The position numbers and the translations under genes were made by a program. From assembly GCF_039534165.1 (NCBI RefSeq), contig NZ_BAAAUX010000023.1, positions 1 through 64,000 on the forward strand: DNA of 64,000 bases, read 5' to 3'. Below are positions 48,487-57,960 of the stretch, one piece after another. This stretch comes from Saccharopolyspora_D taberi (GTDB lineage: Bacteria; Actinomycetota; Actinomycetes; Mycobacteriales; Pseudonocardiaceae). The notes under the pieces were generated by a model that saw only the letters and a list, made by a program, of their open reading frames with translations, did not search any database and was not told where the DNA came from. Position 1 is the stretch's first letter; every line of letters begins with the position of its first letter.

Positions 48487-48930
48487 TCACGCCGCGCGGC
48501 GGGGACGCAGGAGCATTCCGTAGCCCCCGCCGGCGAGACCGGCGATGGTGACCAGCACCCAGCTGAGCCGGTCCACCAGGTCGTCGGAGGAGCCCCCTCC
48601 GGTCGGCGCGCCGGGGCGGACCACGAAGTCCGCACCGGGATCGACCGGGATCCGCACGTCGAGCTGCTGGCCGGGGGCGTGACCGCAGCCGTCGAGCCGC
48701 GCCTGCCGGGTCTGGTTGCCGACCCGCACCTCGACCAGGTCACCACGGGTACCGGCTCCGCACGGATCGGACCGCACCACGGTCGCGGTCGCGGGCCGCA
48801 GCTGGACCGCGCTGAAGCTGGCGACCCGCTGCGACTGCGGCCAGGACGTCAGCGCGAAGACGACCATCCCGAGCGTTCCCAGGACAAGCAGGACCAGCGC
48901 AACGGATGCCGAACCATGTCGCCGAGCCAC
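48487..48930 (-). CDS. Small two-helix membrane protein (DUF3592-like)
   Basis: The 147-residue protein has two hydrophobic helices (SVALVLLVLGTLGMVVFAL near 8-28 and VLVTIAGLAGGGYGMLL near 124-140) flanking an extracytoplasmic beta-rich domain with two cysteines (RSDPCGAG and LDGCGHAPG). The layout resembles DUF3592-type proteins, but the match is weak. The GTG start has no clear ribosome binding site. It ends six bases from the convergent zinc peptidase stop and lies 23 bases downstream of the K+ channel gene on the same strand. Confidence 0.62.
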   Translation of the reverse strand: MARRHGSASVALVLLVLGTLGMVVFALTSWPQSQRVASFSAVQLRPATATVVRSDPCGAGTRGDLVEVRVGNQTRQARLDGCGHAPGQQLDVRIPVDPGADFVVRPGAPTGGGSSDDLVDRLSWVLVTIAGLAGGGYGMLLRPRRAA

Positions 48931-48953
48931 GTCAACGATGTTCCCAGAAGCGC

Positions 48954-50060
48954 TCAGCCGTCGGCAGGGCTCACCTTCTTGACGTAGAGCAGCCGGTCAC
49001 CGGCCTCGATCGCGTCCGCCTCCGGCGCGTCGACCCGGTACAGCTGCCCGCCGCGGACCACGCCCAGCACGATGTCGGCCAGGTGCCGCGGCGAACCGCC
49101 GACCTCGTTCGGCTCGACGTCGCGTTCGGCGATGGCCAGGCCCACGTCCGGGGTGAGCAGGTCCTCGAACATCTCCACCACCGAGGGCGTGGTGGTCGCC
49201 ATTCCCAGCAGCCTGCCCGCGGTTTCGCTCGACACCACAACGGAATCCGCACCGGACTGGCGCAGCAGGTGGACGTTCTCGGCCTCCCGCACGGCCGCGA
49301 CGAGCTGCGCCTTGGGCGCGAGCTCGCGCGCGGTGAGGGTCACCAGCACCGCGGTGTCGTCGCGGGCGGGCGCGACCACGATCGCGCGCGCCCGCTGCAC
49401 CCCGGCCACCCGCAGCACGTCCGAGCGCGTGCCCGAACCGTTCACCGTGACCAGCCCGAGGGACGACGCGGCCTCCAGCGAGGTGTGGTCGGTGTCGACG
49501 ACCACGATCCGCGACGGGTCGGCACCGTCGCCGAGCAGCGCCCGGACCGCGGAGCGGCCCTTGGTTCCGTACCCGATGACGACCACGTGGTCGCGCACCC
49601 TGGACCTCCAGCGTTGGATCTTGAACGCCTGCCGGGACCGTTCGGTGAGCACTTCCAGCGTCGTGCCGACCAGCACGATCAGGAACAGCACCCGCAGCGG
49701 CGTGATGATCAGGACGTTGACCAGCCGGGCGTGCGGGCTGATCGGAGTGATGTCGCCGTAGCCGGTGGTCGACAGCGACACCGTCGCGTAGTAGAAGGCG
49801 TCCAGCAGGCTCAGCTCACCGCCCGCGGCGTCCCGGTAGCCGTCCCGGCCGAAGTAGACGATCAGCACGCTCGCGGTCAGCGCGAGCAGCGCGCCGATGA
49901 TGCGCCGGACGATCGAGCGGACCGGGCTGATGGTGGCCTCGGGCATCCGGATCACGCCGACCAGCGCGTGGTCGGGGCGGCTGGTGAGGCGTTCGGCCGT
50001 GTCCTGCTCGGGATGGCCGACGAACGGGTTCGGCCGGATCCGCCCGGACCGGCGGTTCAT
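48954..50060 (-). CDS. Potassium channel with TrkA/RCK domain
   Basis: The 368-residue protein has two transmembrane helices around the selectivity filter TTGYGD (residues 98-103), preceded by the pore helix LLDAFYYATVSLS. A cytoplasmic RCK domain begins DHVVVIGYGTKGRSAVRALL, an NAD-type Rossmann fold, and ends with a TrkA-C-like module (VVRGGQLYRVDAPEADAIEAGDRLLYVKK). It forms tetrameric K+ channels gated by ligands on the RCK ring. The ATG at 50060 has GGAG six bases upstream. Rv3200c is the mycobacterial positional counterpart as I recall it. Confidence 0.92.
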   Translation of the reverse strand: MNRRSGRIRPNPFVGHPEQDTAERLTSRPDHALVGVIRMPEATISPVRSIVRRIIGALLALTASVLIVYFGRDGYRDAAGGELSLLDAFYYATVSLSTTGYGDITPISPHARLVNVLIITPLRVLFLIVLVGTTLEVLTERSRQAFKIQRWRSRVRDHVVVIGYGTKGRSAVRALLGDGADPSRIVVVDTDHTSLEAASSLGLVTVNGSGTRSDVLRVAGVQRARAIVVAPARDDTAVLVTLTARELAPKAQLVAAVREAENVHLLRQSGADSVVVSSETAGRLLGMATTTPSVVEMFEDLLTPDVGLAIAERDVEPNEVGGSPRHLADIVLGVVRGGQLYRVDAPEADAIEAGDRLLYVKKVSPADG

Positions 50061-50087
50061 GACCGCTCCGCCGGAGCACCTGGCGGT

Positions 50088-50209
50088 ACAGGGGTGCACG
50101 AGCGCAGTGGACCGCGCATCTGCCTTCCTCCGGAACCGGCTAGCTGATCGCTCACGCCAGCAGACACTAACTGCCCGCCGCACCACCGCGGCATCCGGCG
50201 CACCCCTGT
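50088..50209. repeat. 10-bp inverted repeat flanking a divergent promoter region
   Basis: ACAGGGGTGC (50088-50097) and GCACCCCTGT (50200-50209) are exact complements 102 bases apart, between the divergent K+ channel and hypothetical genes. They could be two half-sites of one looped regulator or a weak terminator pair. Nothing else is recognised in the 222-base spacer except TTGTAT/TACCAT promoter boxes before 50283. Confidence 0.4.
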
Positions 50210-50282
50210 TCCGATAACGACTTCCGCACCCTGGAAGGAGTGCTCTTGTATACGAGCGCGTCCAGCGGCTTACCATGCACCG

Positions 50283-50807
50283 GTGCAACAGCTGGAGCAC
50301 GCGGCTCTCGCCCTAGGGTGGGAAGGTCATCTCATCCCGGACGTCGAAGTGCTCGGCGCTCGGTTCGCCGCCGTCGCGCGGATCCGCCCGGACGTCCACC
50401 AGTGGCGCTCGGCCAACGGCTGGGAACCCGAGCTGAACCCGACCTGGTTCCGCGCCTGGACGGAACCGACCATGCACGACCACCTCCCGCTCGCGGCGGT
50501 GGACCTGCTCGGCATCCTCGTCCCGGTGGCCAAGGCGCGCGACGCCGTGCACGCCTGCGGAACGCTCATGACCCTCGCCCCGTGCGCCGTGGTGCTCCCG
50601 CACGACCACCCGTACAAGCCGTGGCGGATGATCGAGCTCGACTACTACGGGATCGGCGCGGTCAACGCCGGGGCGGACGCCGCCGAACTCGTGCTGCGCC
50701 CGGAGGACCGGACCTCGGAGTTCGGTTCCTCGCTCTTCGGCCGCTGGCTGCTCGAAGTGCTGTACTCGCGAGTGCTGGAACGCGACTCGCAGGCCGCCGA
50801 GCGCTGA
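50283..50807 (+). CDS. Hypothetical protein
   Basis: The 174-residue protein (VQQLEHAALALGWEGHLIPD...) has a strong codon bias for GC at the third position and no membrane segments. Visible features are RIRPDVHQWRSANGWEPELNPTWFRAWTE and a conserved-looking VVLPHDHPYKPWRMIELDYYGIG. I do not recognise a family. The GTG is preceded by TACCAT (50271-50276) and six bases without a ribosome binding site, so it is probably leaderless; TTGTAT lies 19 bases further upstream. It faces the next hypothetical gene tail to tail. Confidence 0.68.
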   Translation: MQQLEHAALALGWEGHLIPDVEVLGARFAAVARIRPDVHQWRSANGWEPELNPTWFRAWTEPTMHDHLPLAAVDLLGILVPVAKARDAVHACGTLMTLAPCAVVLPHDHPYKPWRMIELDYYGIGAVNAGADAAELVLRPEDRTSEFGSSLFGRWLLEVLYSRVLERDSQAAER

Positions 50808-50832
50808 CGGTTCCCGGGCGTCGCACGGAACC

Positions 50833-51444
50833 TCAGGCGATCACGTACTCGTGCCAGGCGAGTCCTGAGTCGTTCCAGCGCATTCCCCGGCCCTCGTTCA
50901 GCGAGCGCAGGGCGTGCATCGTGTGCGGCCAGCGGCGGATGACGTTGGCGACCGCGACCGGGGTCATCTTGTCGCTGGTGCGGCGGTGGTCGCCGGGCCC
51001 GAGCAGCGCGATGCCGCCTTCGGTGGAGATGATGTCGGCGAGCACGACCTGACCGGACAGCGCGGTCTGCTCCACGCTCACGATGTGGTGCGGGTGCAGG
51101 TCGGACGGCCAGGTCCGGCGGTCGAGGTCGGCGGCCACCGGCTGCTCGCACTCCCCGCAGCGGCACTCGAACTCGCCGATCCAGCCGTGCTGGGACCACG
51201 ACCACACCGCCGTCGTCCCCGGCTGCAGGTCGCCCAGCGCCGCCACGTGCGGCCAGGCCGCGACCACCGCGCCCAGTACCGTCGTCTTCGTCGCGCCGAC
51301 GTCTTCGCCGGGCCCGTGGAACGACCACTCGCCCGCGTCACCGCGCACCACCCGGACCAGCGGCACCCGCATCGCGAGCACGTCCTCGCCCACCGCGACC
51401 TCGGTGTCCGGTGGGGTCTTCAGCTTCCAGTCTGTGTTCTGCAC
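50833..51444 (-). CDS. Hypothetical protein with DUF2185/immunity-like segments
   Basis: The 203-residue protein starts DWKLKTPPDTEVAVGEDVLAMRVPLVRVVRGDAGEWSFHGPGED and contains GAVVAAWPHVAALGDLQPGTTAVW. This recalls proteins in which a retained-function module reads back the state of a partner (DUF2185/Imm33-like); the resemblance is weak. The second half repeats the theme (VLADIISTEGGIALLGPGDHR, then ANVIRRWPHTMHALRSL), suggesting an internal duplication. ECRCGECEQP holds three clustered cysteines. The gene follows adnB by 73 bases on the same strand. No function is assigned. Confidence 0.6.
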   Translation of the reverse strand: MQNTDWKLKTPPDTEVAVGEDVLAMRVPLVRVVRGDAGEWSFHGPGEDVGATKTTVLGAVVAAWPHVAALGDLQPGTTAVWSWSQHGWIGEFECRCGECEQPVAADLDRRTWPSDLHPHHIVSVEQTALSGQVVLADIISTEGGIALLGPGDHRRTSDKMTPVAVANVIRRWPHTMHALRSLNEGRGMRWNDSGLAWHEYVIA

Positions 51445-51517
51445 GGCGCGAATGCTGGTCCGCGGCGTCGTGCGATCTCAAGCTCGGCCACTCGAACGTG
51501 TAGATATTTTCCGGTTT

Positions 51518-54500
51518 TCACTCCGGGACGGGTACTTCGGCGACGAGCCGGCGCAGGCCGTCGGCGTCGAGCAGGTCGGCTGGGCGCAACGTGCGGTCGT
51601 GGCGCACGTAGTGGAACGCCGCACGCACTTTTTCCAGCGGTGCGCCCGACAACTCCGACCACGCCAGCCGGTACGCGGCGAGCTGCACGGACAACGCCGG
51701 GACCTGGTCGCCCGCCGGGACGGCGCCGGTCTTCCAGTCGACCACTGTCCAGCCGCCGTCGGCGTCGGCGAACACCGCGTCCATCCGGCCCCGGACCACG
51801 ATTCCTTCGATCTGGGTCTCGAACGGGACCTCCACCCGGTGCGGGGTGCGGTCGGCCCACGCCCCGGCCAGGAACGCCTCCTGGAGCGCTTCGAGGTCGT
51901 CGTGCGGGGTCGCGGATTCGTCGGCCGCGCCGGGGAGTTCGTCGAAGTCGAGCAGCGCGGTCGAGGTGAACCGGTGCTCCAGCCAGGCGTGGAAGGCGGT
52001 GCCGCGCCTGGTCATCGGGTTCGGCGGGTACGGCAGCGGGCGGCGCAGCCTGCGCGCCAGCGCCTCGGAGTCGTCGGCGAGCTCGACGAGCTGGCTCACC
52101 GACAGGTGCTCGGGCAGCCGGACCTGGTCGCGGCGCCGGGCGGCAGCGGCGCGTTCGGCGAGCAGCACGTCGACGTCGCGGGCCCAGCCCTCCTCGTCGT
52201 CGCCGTCGTCGATCGAGTCCACATCGGACAGTGCGGCCAGGACCAGGTTCGCGCCTTCGGCGACCGCGTCCCGCCGGTGGCCGAGCGGATCGGCGGGCCA
52301 CTGCGCACTGCGGACCGCCTCCGCGAGCGGGTTCGCCGCGTCCTCCGCGGGCTGCGGATCCCAGCGCTCGGGTTTCGGCACGACCTCGGCCAGTTCCAGC
52401 AGGAAGTCCGACGGCCCTTTGGGCTTGTCACCGCTCTCTGCCCACCAGTGCCCGGACAGCAGCAGCGTCCGCTCCGAACGCGTGACCGCGACGTAGAGCA
52501 GCCGCCTCTCCTCGGTGAGCCTGCGCTGCTCGAACTCCTCGTCGTGGACCTGCAACGCCTCCACGATCTCCTTGCGGTCCATGCCCTGGAGCCGGTCGAG
52601 GTCGAGCCTCGGCAGGTCCTGGGAGTCGCCGCGCAGCTCCGCGGGCAGCTCGGTGACCGAGCGCAGCCAGGAGGACGTCTTGCGCTTGCCGGGGAACACG
52701 TCGCGCACCAGGTGCGGCAACGCCACGACCTGCCACTCCAGCCCCTTCGCCGAGTGCACCGTGAGCACCTGCACGCGGTCCTCGGCGACTTCCACCTCGC
52801 CCGGCTCCAGGCCGTCCTCGGCGCGCTCGGCGGCCGCGAGGTAGTCCAGCAGCGCGGGCAGCGTCGCGGACGGGCTCGCGGTGGCGAAATCCGTTACCAC
52901 ATCGGCGAAAGCATCGAGGTGGATCCGGCCCGCCCCGCTCGGCCGCGCCAGGCTCTCGATGTCGAGCAGCAGGGTTCGCTCGACATCGGCGACCAGTTCC
53001 GACAGCGGCTGTTCGAGCCTGCGCCGCAGTGCGGCGAGTTCCCTGCCCAGCCGCCGGATCCGCTGGTAGCCGGGCTCGGAATAGCGCTCGGGCTCGCCGG
53101 GATCGTCCAGGGCGTCGACCAGGCCCGCCTGCTCCGCGTGCTCCCCCGGCATCGCCGCCGCGACGGCCGCGGTCGGGTCGTCCGACTCCGCCGCGCCGAA
53201 GTTCTGCGCACCGAGTTCCCGCGCGCGGTCCCACAGCGCGGCGATGTCGGCCGCGCCCAGGCGCCACCGCGAGCCGGTCAGCAGCCGCATCGCGGCGGTC
53301 CCCGCGAGCGGGTCGACCAGCACCCGCAGCGCGCTGACCAGGTCGCGCACCTCGGCTTCGTCGAGCAGGCCGCCGAGCCCGACGACCTCGACCGGCAGGC
53401 CGCGATCCCGCAGCGCCGCGGCCAGATCCGCCATGTCGGCGCGGCGCCGCACCAGCACCGCCGCGGTCGGCGGCCTGCCGGTCTCGTCCATGCTCGCGTG
53501 CCACTGCGCGGCGACCTGGTCGGCGACCCAGTCGCGTTCGGTGCGCACGTCCTCGACCAGCGCCAGCCGGATGTCACCGGCTTCCGCGCCCGGTTTGGCC
53601 CGCAGTTCCTCGACTTCCAGCCCGGCCTCGCGGAGCGGCCCGGAAACCGCGTTGGCCACTTCGAGGATCTCCGGCGGATTCCGGAAACTGGTCAGCAGCC
53701 CGTAGCGGTCGGCCGGTTCTCCGGACTCCCGGGGGAAGTCCGAGGTGAAGCGCGGCAGGTTCGCCGCGCTCGCGCCGCGCCACCCGTAGATCGCCTGCGC
53801 CGGGTCGCCCACCGAGGTCACCGGCATCGAATTCCCCTGCCCGAAAAGGGAACGCAGCAGGATGCGCTGGGCGTGCCCGGTGTCCTGGTACTCGTCGAGC
53901 AGCACCGCGCCGTACCGCTCGCGCTCCCCGGCGACGACCTCGTGGTGCTCCAGGGCGAGCAACGCGGCCAACGACATCTGGTCTGCGAAGTCCATCGCCG
54001 CCTCGCGCCGCTTGCGCTGCCCGTACTCGGCCAGCAGCGGCAGCAGCGCGACGCGGAGCCGTTGCGCCGCAACGATCTTCTGCAGGTCCTGCGGCAGGTT
54101 CGCGCGCTGTCCCTTGGCGCGGGGCGCGTTCTCGATCGCCTGGCACAGCTTTTCCGCGTGGGCCCGGAGTTCCTCCGGCCCGACCAGGTGCTCGGCGAGC
54201 TCACCGGCCAGCGACAGGACGTATCCGGTGACGGTGGACGGGACCTTGTCGGTGTCGAGGTCTTCGGTCCAGGTCGAGACGACGCGGTGCGCAAGCTGCC
54301 ACGCGGCGGTCTCGGTCAGCAGCCGCGCTCCCGGCTCGACCGGGACCCGCAGCCCGTGCTCGCCGACGAGCCTGCCCGCGTAGGCGTGGTAGGTCAGGAC
54401 GGTCGGCTCGCCCGCGAGCACGATCGACCGCAGCTCCTCGTCGAGCAGGTCCGAGCCCGCGAGCCTGCGCAGCCGCGCGCGGACGCGGTCGGCGAGCTGG

Positions 54501-54721
54501 CGGGCGGCCTTGCGGGTGAAGGTCAGGCCCAGCACGCGGTCCGGGGTGACCAGCCGGTTCGCGACCAGCCAGACCACCCTGGCGGCCATCGTCTCGGTCT
54601 TGCCCGCGCCGGCGCCCGCGACCACCAGCGAGGGCGTGGGTGGGGCGGCGATGACGGTGGCCTGCTCGTCGGTCGGCGGATGCAGGCCGAGGGCCTGCGC
54701 GATCCGCTGCGGTGAGATCAC
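51518..54721 (-). CDS. adnB: AdnB: helicase-nuclease subunit of the AdnAB DNA end-resection complex
   Basis: The 1067-residue protein combines a UvrD-like motor with a RecB-type nuclease. P-loop VVAGAGAGKTETMAARV (near 36-42), LLDEYQDTGHAQ, SVGDPAQAIYGWRG, VLTVHSAKGLEWQVVALP and YVAVTRSERTLL form the helicase. The C-terminal nuclease shows GRMDAVFADADGGWTVVDWKTGAVP and QLAAYRLAWSEL, with the catalytic D and K. The GTG start overlaps the adnA stop as GTGA, so the two subunits are coupled. AdnAB resects double-strand breaks for recombination. A longer frame into the adnA region is an out-of-frame shadow. The order adnA then adnB matches Rv3202c-Rv3201c as I recall it. Confidence 0.93.
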   Translation of the reverse strand: MISPQRIAQALGLHPPTDEQATVIAAPPTPSLVVAGAGAGKTETMAARVVWLVANRLVTPDRVLGLTFTRKAARQLADRVRARLRRLAGSDLLDEELRSIVLAGEPTVLTYHAYAGRLVGEHGLRVPVEPGARLLTETAAWQLAHRVVSTWTEDLDTDKVPSTVTGYVLSLAGELAEHLVGPEELRAHAEKLCQAIENAPRAKGQRANLPQDLQKIVAAQRLRVALLPLLAEYGQRKRREAAMDFADQMSLAALLALEHHEVVAGERERYGAVLLDEYQDTGHAQRILLRSLFGQGNSMPVTSVGDPAQAIYGWRGASAANLPRFTSDFPRESGEPADRYGLLTSFRNPPEILEVANAVSGPLREAGLEVEELRAKPGAEAGDIRLALVEDVRTERDWVADQVAAQWHASMDETGRPPTAAVLVRRRADMADLAAALRDRGLPVEVVGLGGLLDEAEVRDLVSALRVLVDPLAGTAAMRLLTGSRWRLGAADIAALWDRARELGAQNFGAAESDDPTAAVAAAMPGEHAEQAGLVDALDDPGEPERYSEPGYQRIRRLGRELAALRRRLEQPLSELVADVERTLLLDIESLARPSGAGRIHLDAFADVVTDFATASPSATLPALLDYLAAAERAEDGLEPGEVEVAEDRVQVLTVHSAKGLEWQVVALPHLVRDVFPGKRKTSSWLRSVTELPAELRGDSQDLPRLDLDRLQGMDRKEIVEALQVHDEEFEQRRLTEERRLLYVAVTRSERTLLLSGHWWAESGDKPKGPSDFLLELAEVVPKPERWDPQPAEDAANPLAEAVRSAQWPADPLGHRRDAVAEGANLVLAALSDVDSIDDGDDEEGWARDVDVLLAERAAAARRRDQVRLPEHLSVSQLVELADDSEALARRLRRPLPYPPNPMTRRGTAFHAWLEHRFTSTALLDFDELPGAADESATPHDDLEALQEAFLAGAWADRTPHRVEVPFETQIEGIVVRGRMDAVFADADGGWTVVDWKTGAVPAGDQVPALSVQLAAYRLAWSELSGAPLEKVRAAFHYVRHDRTLRPADLLDADGLRRLVAEVPVPE

Positions 54722-57700
54722 TGCCCGACCTGCCTTCCGGCCGGGTGCACCGGGCAGCAGGTCCGCGCCGGGCAGCGCGGGCAGTCGGAGTTCTCGTTGG
54801 CCACGTAGGCCGGACCGACGCTGGACGCGGCGGCGTCGTGCACGACGTCCAGCCAGACCTGGACCCGCTCCCGGTCCAGCCCGTCCTGACCGCGTTCGGT
54901 GGCGGCCCCCGTCTTCGCCTCCGGCTTGGCGACGTAGAGCAGCCGCGCACCGCCGGGTTCGGTCAGCTCGCCGCCGTTGAACGCGCCCAGCGCCGCCGCC
55001 AGCTGGTACACCGCGAGCTGCGGGTGCTCCTCGGCGTCGTTCTTGCTGACCGGGGTCTTGCCGGTCTTGACGTCGACGACCACCGGCCGTCCTCGGGCGT
55101 CCGCCTCCAGCCGGTCGACCCGGCCGCGCAACCGCAGCCAGGGACCACCGTCCCTCGCGGGGATTGTGACGTCGAGGTCCTCCTCGACCGCGACCTGGGT
55201 CAGCTCGGCCCGCGACTTCACCAGCCAGGCCAGGAACGCGTCGATCATCCGCTCGACCCGGCCGCGCTCCTTGCGGGAGAACCACGGAGCGCCCGCGTCG
55301 ACCGACTCCCACGCCTGGTCCAGCGCCTGCCGCAGCTGCTCGGGACCGGCGCCGTCGGCGGCTGCCTGCACCAGCGCGTGCACCAGGGTTCCGGTGACCG
55401 AGGCGAGTTCGGCGGTGTCCTGCCCGCCGTGGCGCTCGACCATCCACCGCAGCGGGCACTTCGCCAGAACGTCCACAGTGGATGGTGAAACCCGGACCGG
55501 ATCGTCCCCGGACACCAGCGGCGCGGTGCTGGAGCTGTCCGGCAGCCCGTACCAGGTCTCCGGATGCGCCCCCGGAACCCCGGCCGCGGCGAGCCTGGCC
55601 AGCTGCGCCGCGGCCCGCTCGCGCCGCTGCCGCGGCGCCTCCGCGTCGCACACGACCTGCCGCAGCTCGCCGACCAGCTCGGCAAGCACCAGCCCCCGCT
55701 CCGGGCGGGCGACCGGCCGCTCCGCGGCGTCCGGATCGCTGACCACACCCTCCAGCTCGTCGAGGAACCGCGACGGCTGCTCGTCCTCCCCGCGCACCGC
55801 GCTGACCAGCAGGCTCCGCCGGGCGCGGCTGGCGGCGACCAGCAGCAGCCTGCGCTCCTCGGCCAGCAGCGGCGCGGTCGCCGACACCCGGGCGTCCACC
55901 CCGGACAGCAGGTCGACCAGCCGCTCGACGCCCAGCAGCGAGCCGCGCAGCCGCAGGTCGGGCCAGATCCCCTCCTGCACCCCGGGAATCGCGACGACCT
56001 CCCACTCCTGGCCGCCGGCGGCGTGCGCGGTCAGCACCGACACCGCGTTCTCCTTCGGCGCCGACGGCGCCAGCGAGCTCCCGGCGATCTGCTGGCCGGT
56101 CAGGTAGTCGGCGAAGCCCGCGACGTCCGCGCCGGGCAGCCGGTCGACGTACTGCGCGGCGGCGTCGAAGAGGGACACGATCGCGTCGAGGTCCCGGTCC
56201 GCCTGCGCGCCGGTGACCCCGCCGCGTTCGGCGAGCCCGAGCCAGCGCTGCTGCAGCCCGCTGCTCTGCCATACCTTCCACAGCGTCTCCTCGACGCTGT
56301 CACCCGCGTCGACGGATTCCCGGGCCCTGCCGAGCAGGTCGGCGACCCGGCGCGCGGGCGCGGCGGCGGAGTCCTCCAGCGCGGCGAGTTCGTCGTCGCC
56401 GTTGAGCACCTCCACGAGCAGGTCGCCGCTGGACCTCGTTCCGCCGGAGGCGGTTTCCAGGCGGCGCAGCCCGCGGCGGAGCCTGCGCAGCGCGAGCGGG
56501 TCGGCGCCGCCGAGCGGCGACGCGAGGAGCTCCGCGGCGGCGTCCGGGTCGAGCGCCGGCGGGCGGGCGGCGCAGCGCAGCAGCGTCAACAGTGGACGGA
56601 CGGCGGTGCGCTGCGCGAGCGGGAGGTCGTCGACCGGCAGCACCAGCGGCACGCCCGCCGCCAGCAGGGCCCGGCGCAGCACCGGGAGCGAGAGGCCGGT
56701 GGACCGGACGATGACGGCCATGTCCGACCACGGCACGCCGTCGAGCAGGTGCGCGCGGCGGAGCTGGTCGGCGACCCACGCCGCCTCCTGCGCTTCCGAA
56801 GCCAGCAGCCGGACCTGGACCGCGCCGCCCGCGCAGTCGTCCGGGGCGACGAGCCTGCGCTGCGGTCCCGCGCCCGGCAGCTTCTCCGCGAGCCGCTGGA
56901 CCGCGCTGCGCACCGCTTTGGACATCCGGTGGTCGACGGTCAGCACCACCGTCTCCCCCTCCGCGTCCCGCACGATGCCCGGATCCGCGCCGCGGAAGGC
57001 GAAAACCGCCTGGTCCGGATCGCCCGCGAGCACGAACTCGGACGCGGTCTCGCCGAGCCGCCGGACCAGCCAGTGCTGCTGGGGGTCCAGGTGCTGGGCG
57101 TCGTCGACCAGGACGTGGCGCACGCGCTCCTGCTCGGCGTGCAGCAACGCCGGGTCGGTGTCGAAGGCCAGCAACGCGGACGAGACGAGTTCGGCGGCGT
57201 CCCGTCCCGCCGCGTCCTGCAGCAGGGTGACCTGCTCGTACTGCCTGCCGAACCGGCCCGCGGCCACCCACTCCGGACGGTCGTGGCGGCGGCCGAGCTC
57301 GACCAGGTCGTTCGGGCCCACACCGCGTTCGGCCGCCCGCAGCAGCAGATCCCGCAGCTCTTCGGCGAATCCGGGCACGCCCAGCGCCGGACGCATCTGC
57401 TCCGGCCAGTCCAGCGCGCCTTCCTCCAGGTCGCCCTTGAGCAGATCGCGCACCAAGGCGTCCTGATCAGGGCCGTTGAGCAGGCGCGGCGGCGGCAGTT
57501 GTTCCCGCACGGCCTGGAGCCGGAGCACCGCGAAGGCGTAGGAGTGCACGGTTCGCACGAGCGGTTCCGGCGCGGTGCGGAGTCCCCCGGATCCGGTCAG
57601 CCGCCGGGTGATCGCGCTGCGCATCGACGCCGCTGCCTTCCGGCTGGCGGTCAGCACGAGCACGTTCTCCGGCCGCACTCCGCGATTGAGCACGCGGTCG

Positions 57701-57861
57701 GCGGCAACCTCGGCGATGAGCGCGCTCTTCCCGGTTCCCGGACCGCCCAGCACGCGGAGGAATCCCCCGTCGTGGTCCAGCACCCGCCGAGCGTCGGTGT
57801 CCCAGGTCAGCCGTGGCCGGTCGGTACCGGCACGGCGGACGAGAACAGGCGCGGAGGGCAC
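54718..57861 (-). CDS. adnA: AdnA: helicase-nuclease subunit of the AdnAB DNA end-resection complex
   Basis: The 1047-residue protein starts with a motor domain: P-loop RVLGGPGTGKSALIAEV (39-46), the Walker B region VLVDDAQHLDPQQHW and LAGDPDQAVFAFRGAD. The usual DE of motif II is DD here. The C-terminal nuclease shows LRGRVDRLEADARGRPVVVDVKTGKTP and LAVYQLAAALG. It ends with the cysteine cluster CPRCPARTCC, which with an upstream cysteine can hold the iron-sulfur cluster of AddB/AdnA-type nucleases. The GTG start has no clear ribosome binding site. It is followed by adnB with a four-base overlap. The near-motif GTCCACAGTGGAT lies at 55471. Confidence 0.92.
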   Translation of the reverse strand: MPSAPVLVRRAGTDRPRLTWDTDARRVLDHDGGFLRVLGGPGTGKSALIAEVAADRVLNRGVRPENVLVLTASRKAAASMRSAITRRLTGSGGLRTAPEPLVRTVHSYAFAVLRLQAVREQLPPPRLLNGPDQDALVRDLLKGDLEEGALDWPEQMRPALGVPGFAEELRDLLLRAAERGVGPNDLVELGRRHDRPEWVAAGRFGRQYEQVTLLQDAAGRDAAELVSSALLAFDTDPALLHAEQERVRHVLVDDAQHLDPQQHWLVRRLGETASEFVLAGDPDQAVFAFRGADPGIVRDAEGETVVLTVDHRMSKAVRSAVQRLAEKLPGAGPQRRLVAPDDCAGGAVQVRLLASEAQEAAWVADQLRRAHLLDGVPWSDMAVIVRSTGLSLPVLRRALLAAGVPLVLPVDDLPLAQRTAVRPLLTLLRCAARPPALDPDAAAELLASPLGGADPLALRRLRRGLRRLETASGGTRSSGDLLVEVLNGDDELAALEDSAAAPARRVADLLGRARESVDAGDSVEETLWKVWQSSGLQQRWLGLAERGGVTGAQADRDLDAIVSLFDAAAQYVDRLPGADVAGFADYLTGQQIAGSSLAPSAPKENAVSVLTAHAAGGQEWEVVAIPGVQEGIWPDLRLRGSLLGVERLVDLLSGVDARVSATAPLLAEERRLLLVAASRARRSLLVSAVRGEDEQPSRFLDELEGVVSDPDAAERPVARPERGLVLAELVGELRQVVCDAEAPRQRRERAAAQLARLAAAGVPGAHPETWYGLPDSSSTAPLVSGDDPVRVSPSTVDVLAKCPLRWMVERHGGQDTAELASVTGTLVHALVQAAADGAGPEQLRQALDQAWESVDAGAPWFSRKERGRVERMIDAFLAWLVKSRAELTQVAVEEDLDVTIPARDGGPWLRLRGRVDRLEADARGRPVVVDVKTGKTPVSKNDAEEHPQLAVYQLAAALGAFNGGELTEPGGARLLYVAKPEAKTGAATERGQDGLDRERVQVWLDVVHDAAASSVGPAYVANENSDCPRCPARTCCPVHPAGRQVGQ

Positions 57862-57960
57862 GCCCCGATGGAATCATGCTGGCCCGACACCGGAGCGTCC
57901 GGGCACGTCAGGGGCGGTGCGCCCGGAACCGGAACGCGGGAATCCCACTACGGCTTTTGG

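Noticed and set aside
54722..56281. N-terminal extension of adnB to 56281
   Set aside because: The extra 520 codons are the out-of-frame shadow of adnA; the GTG at 54721 overlapping the adnA stop is the natural start.
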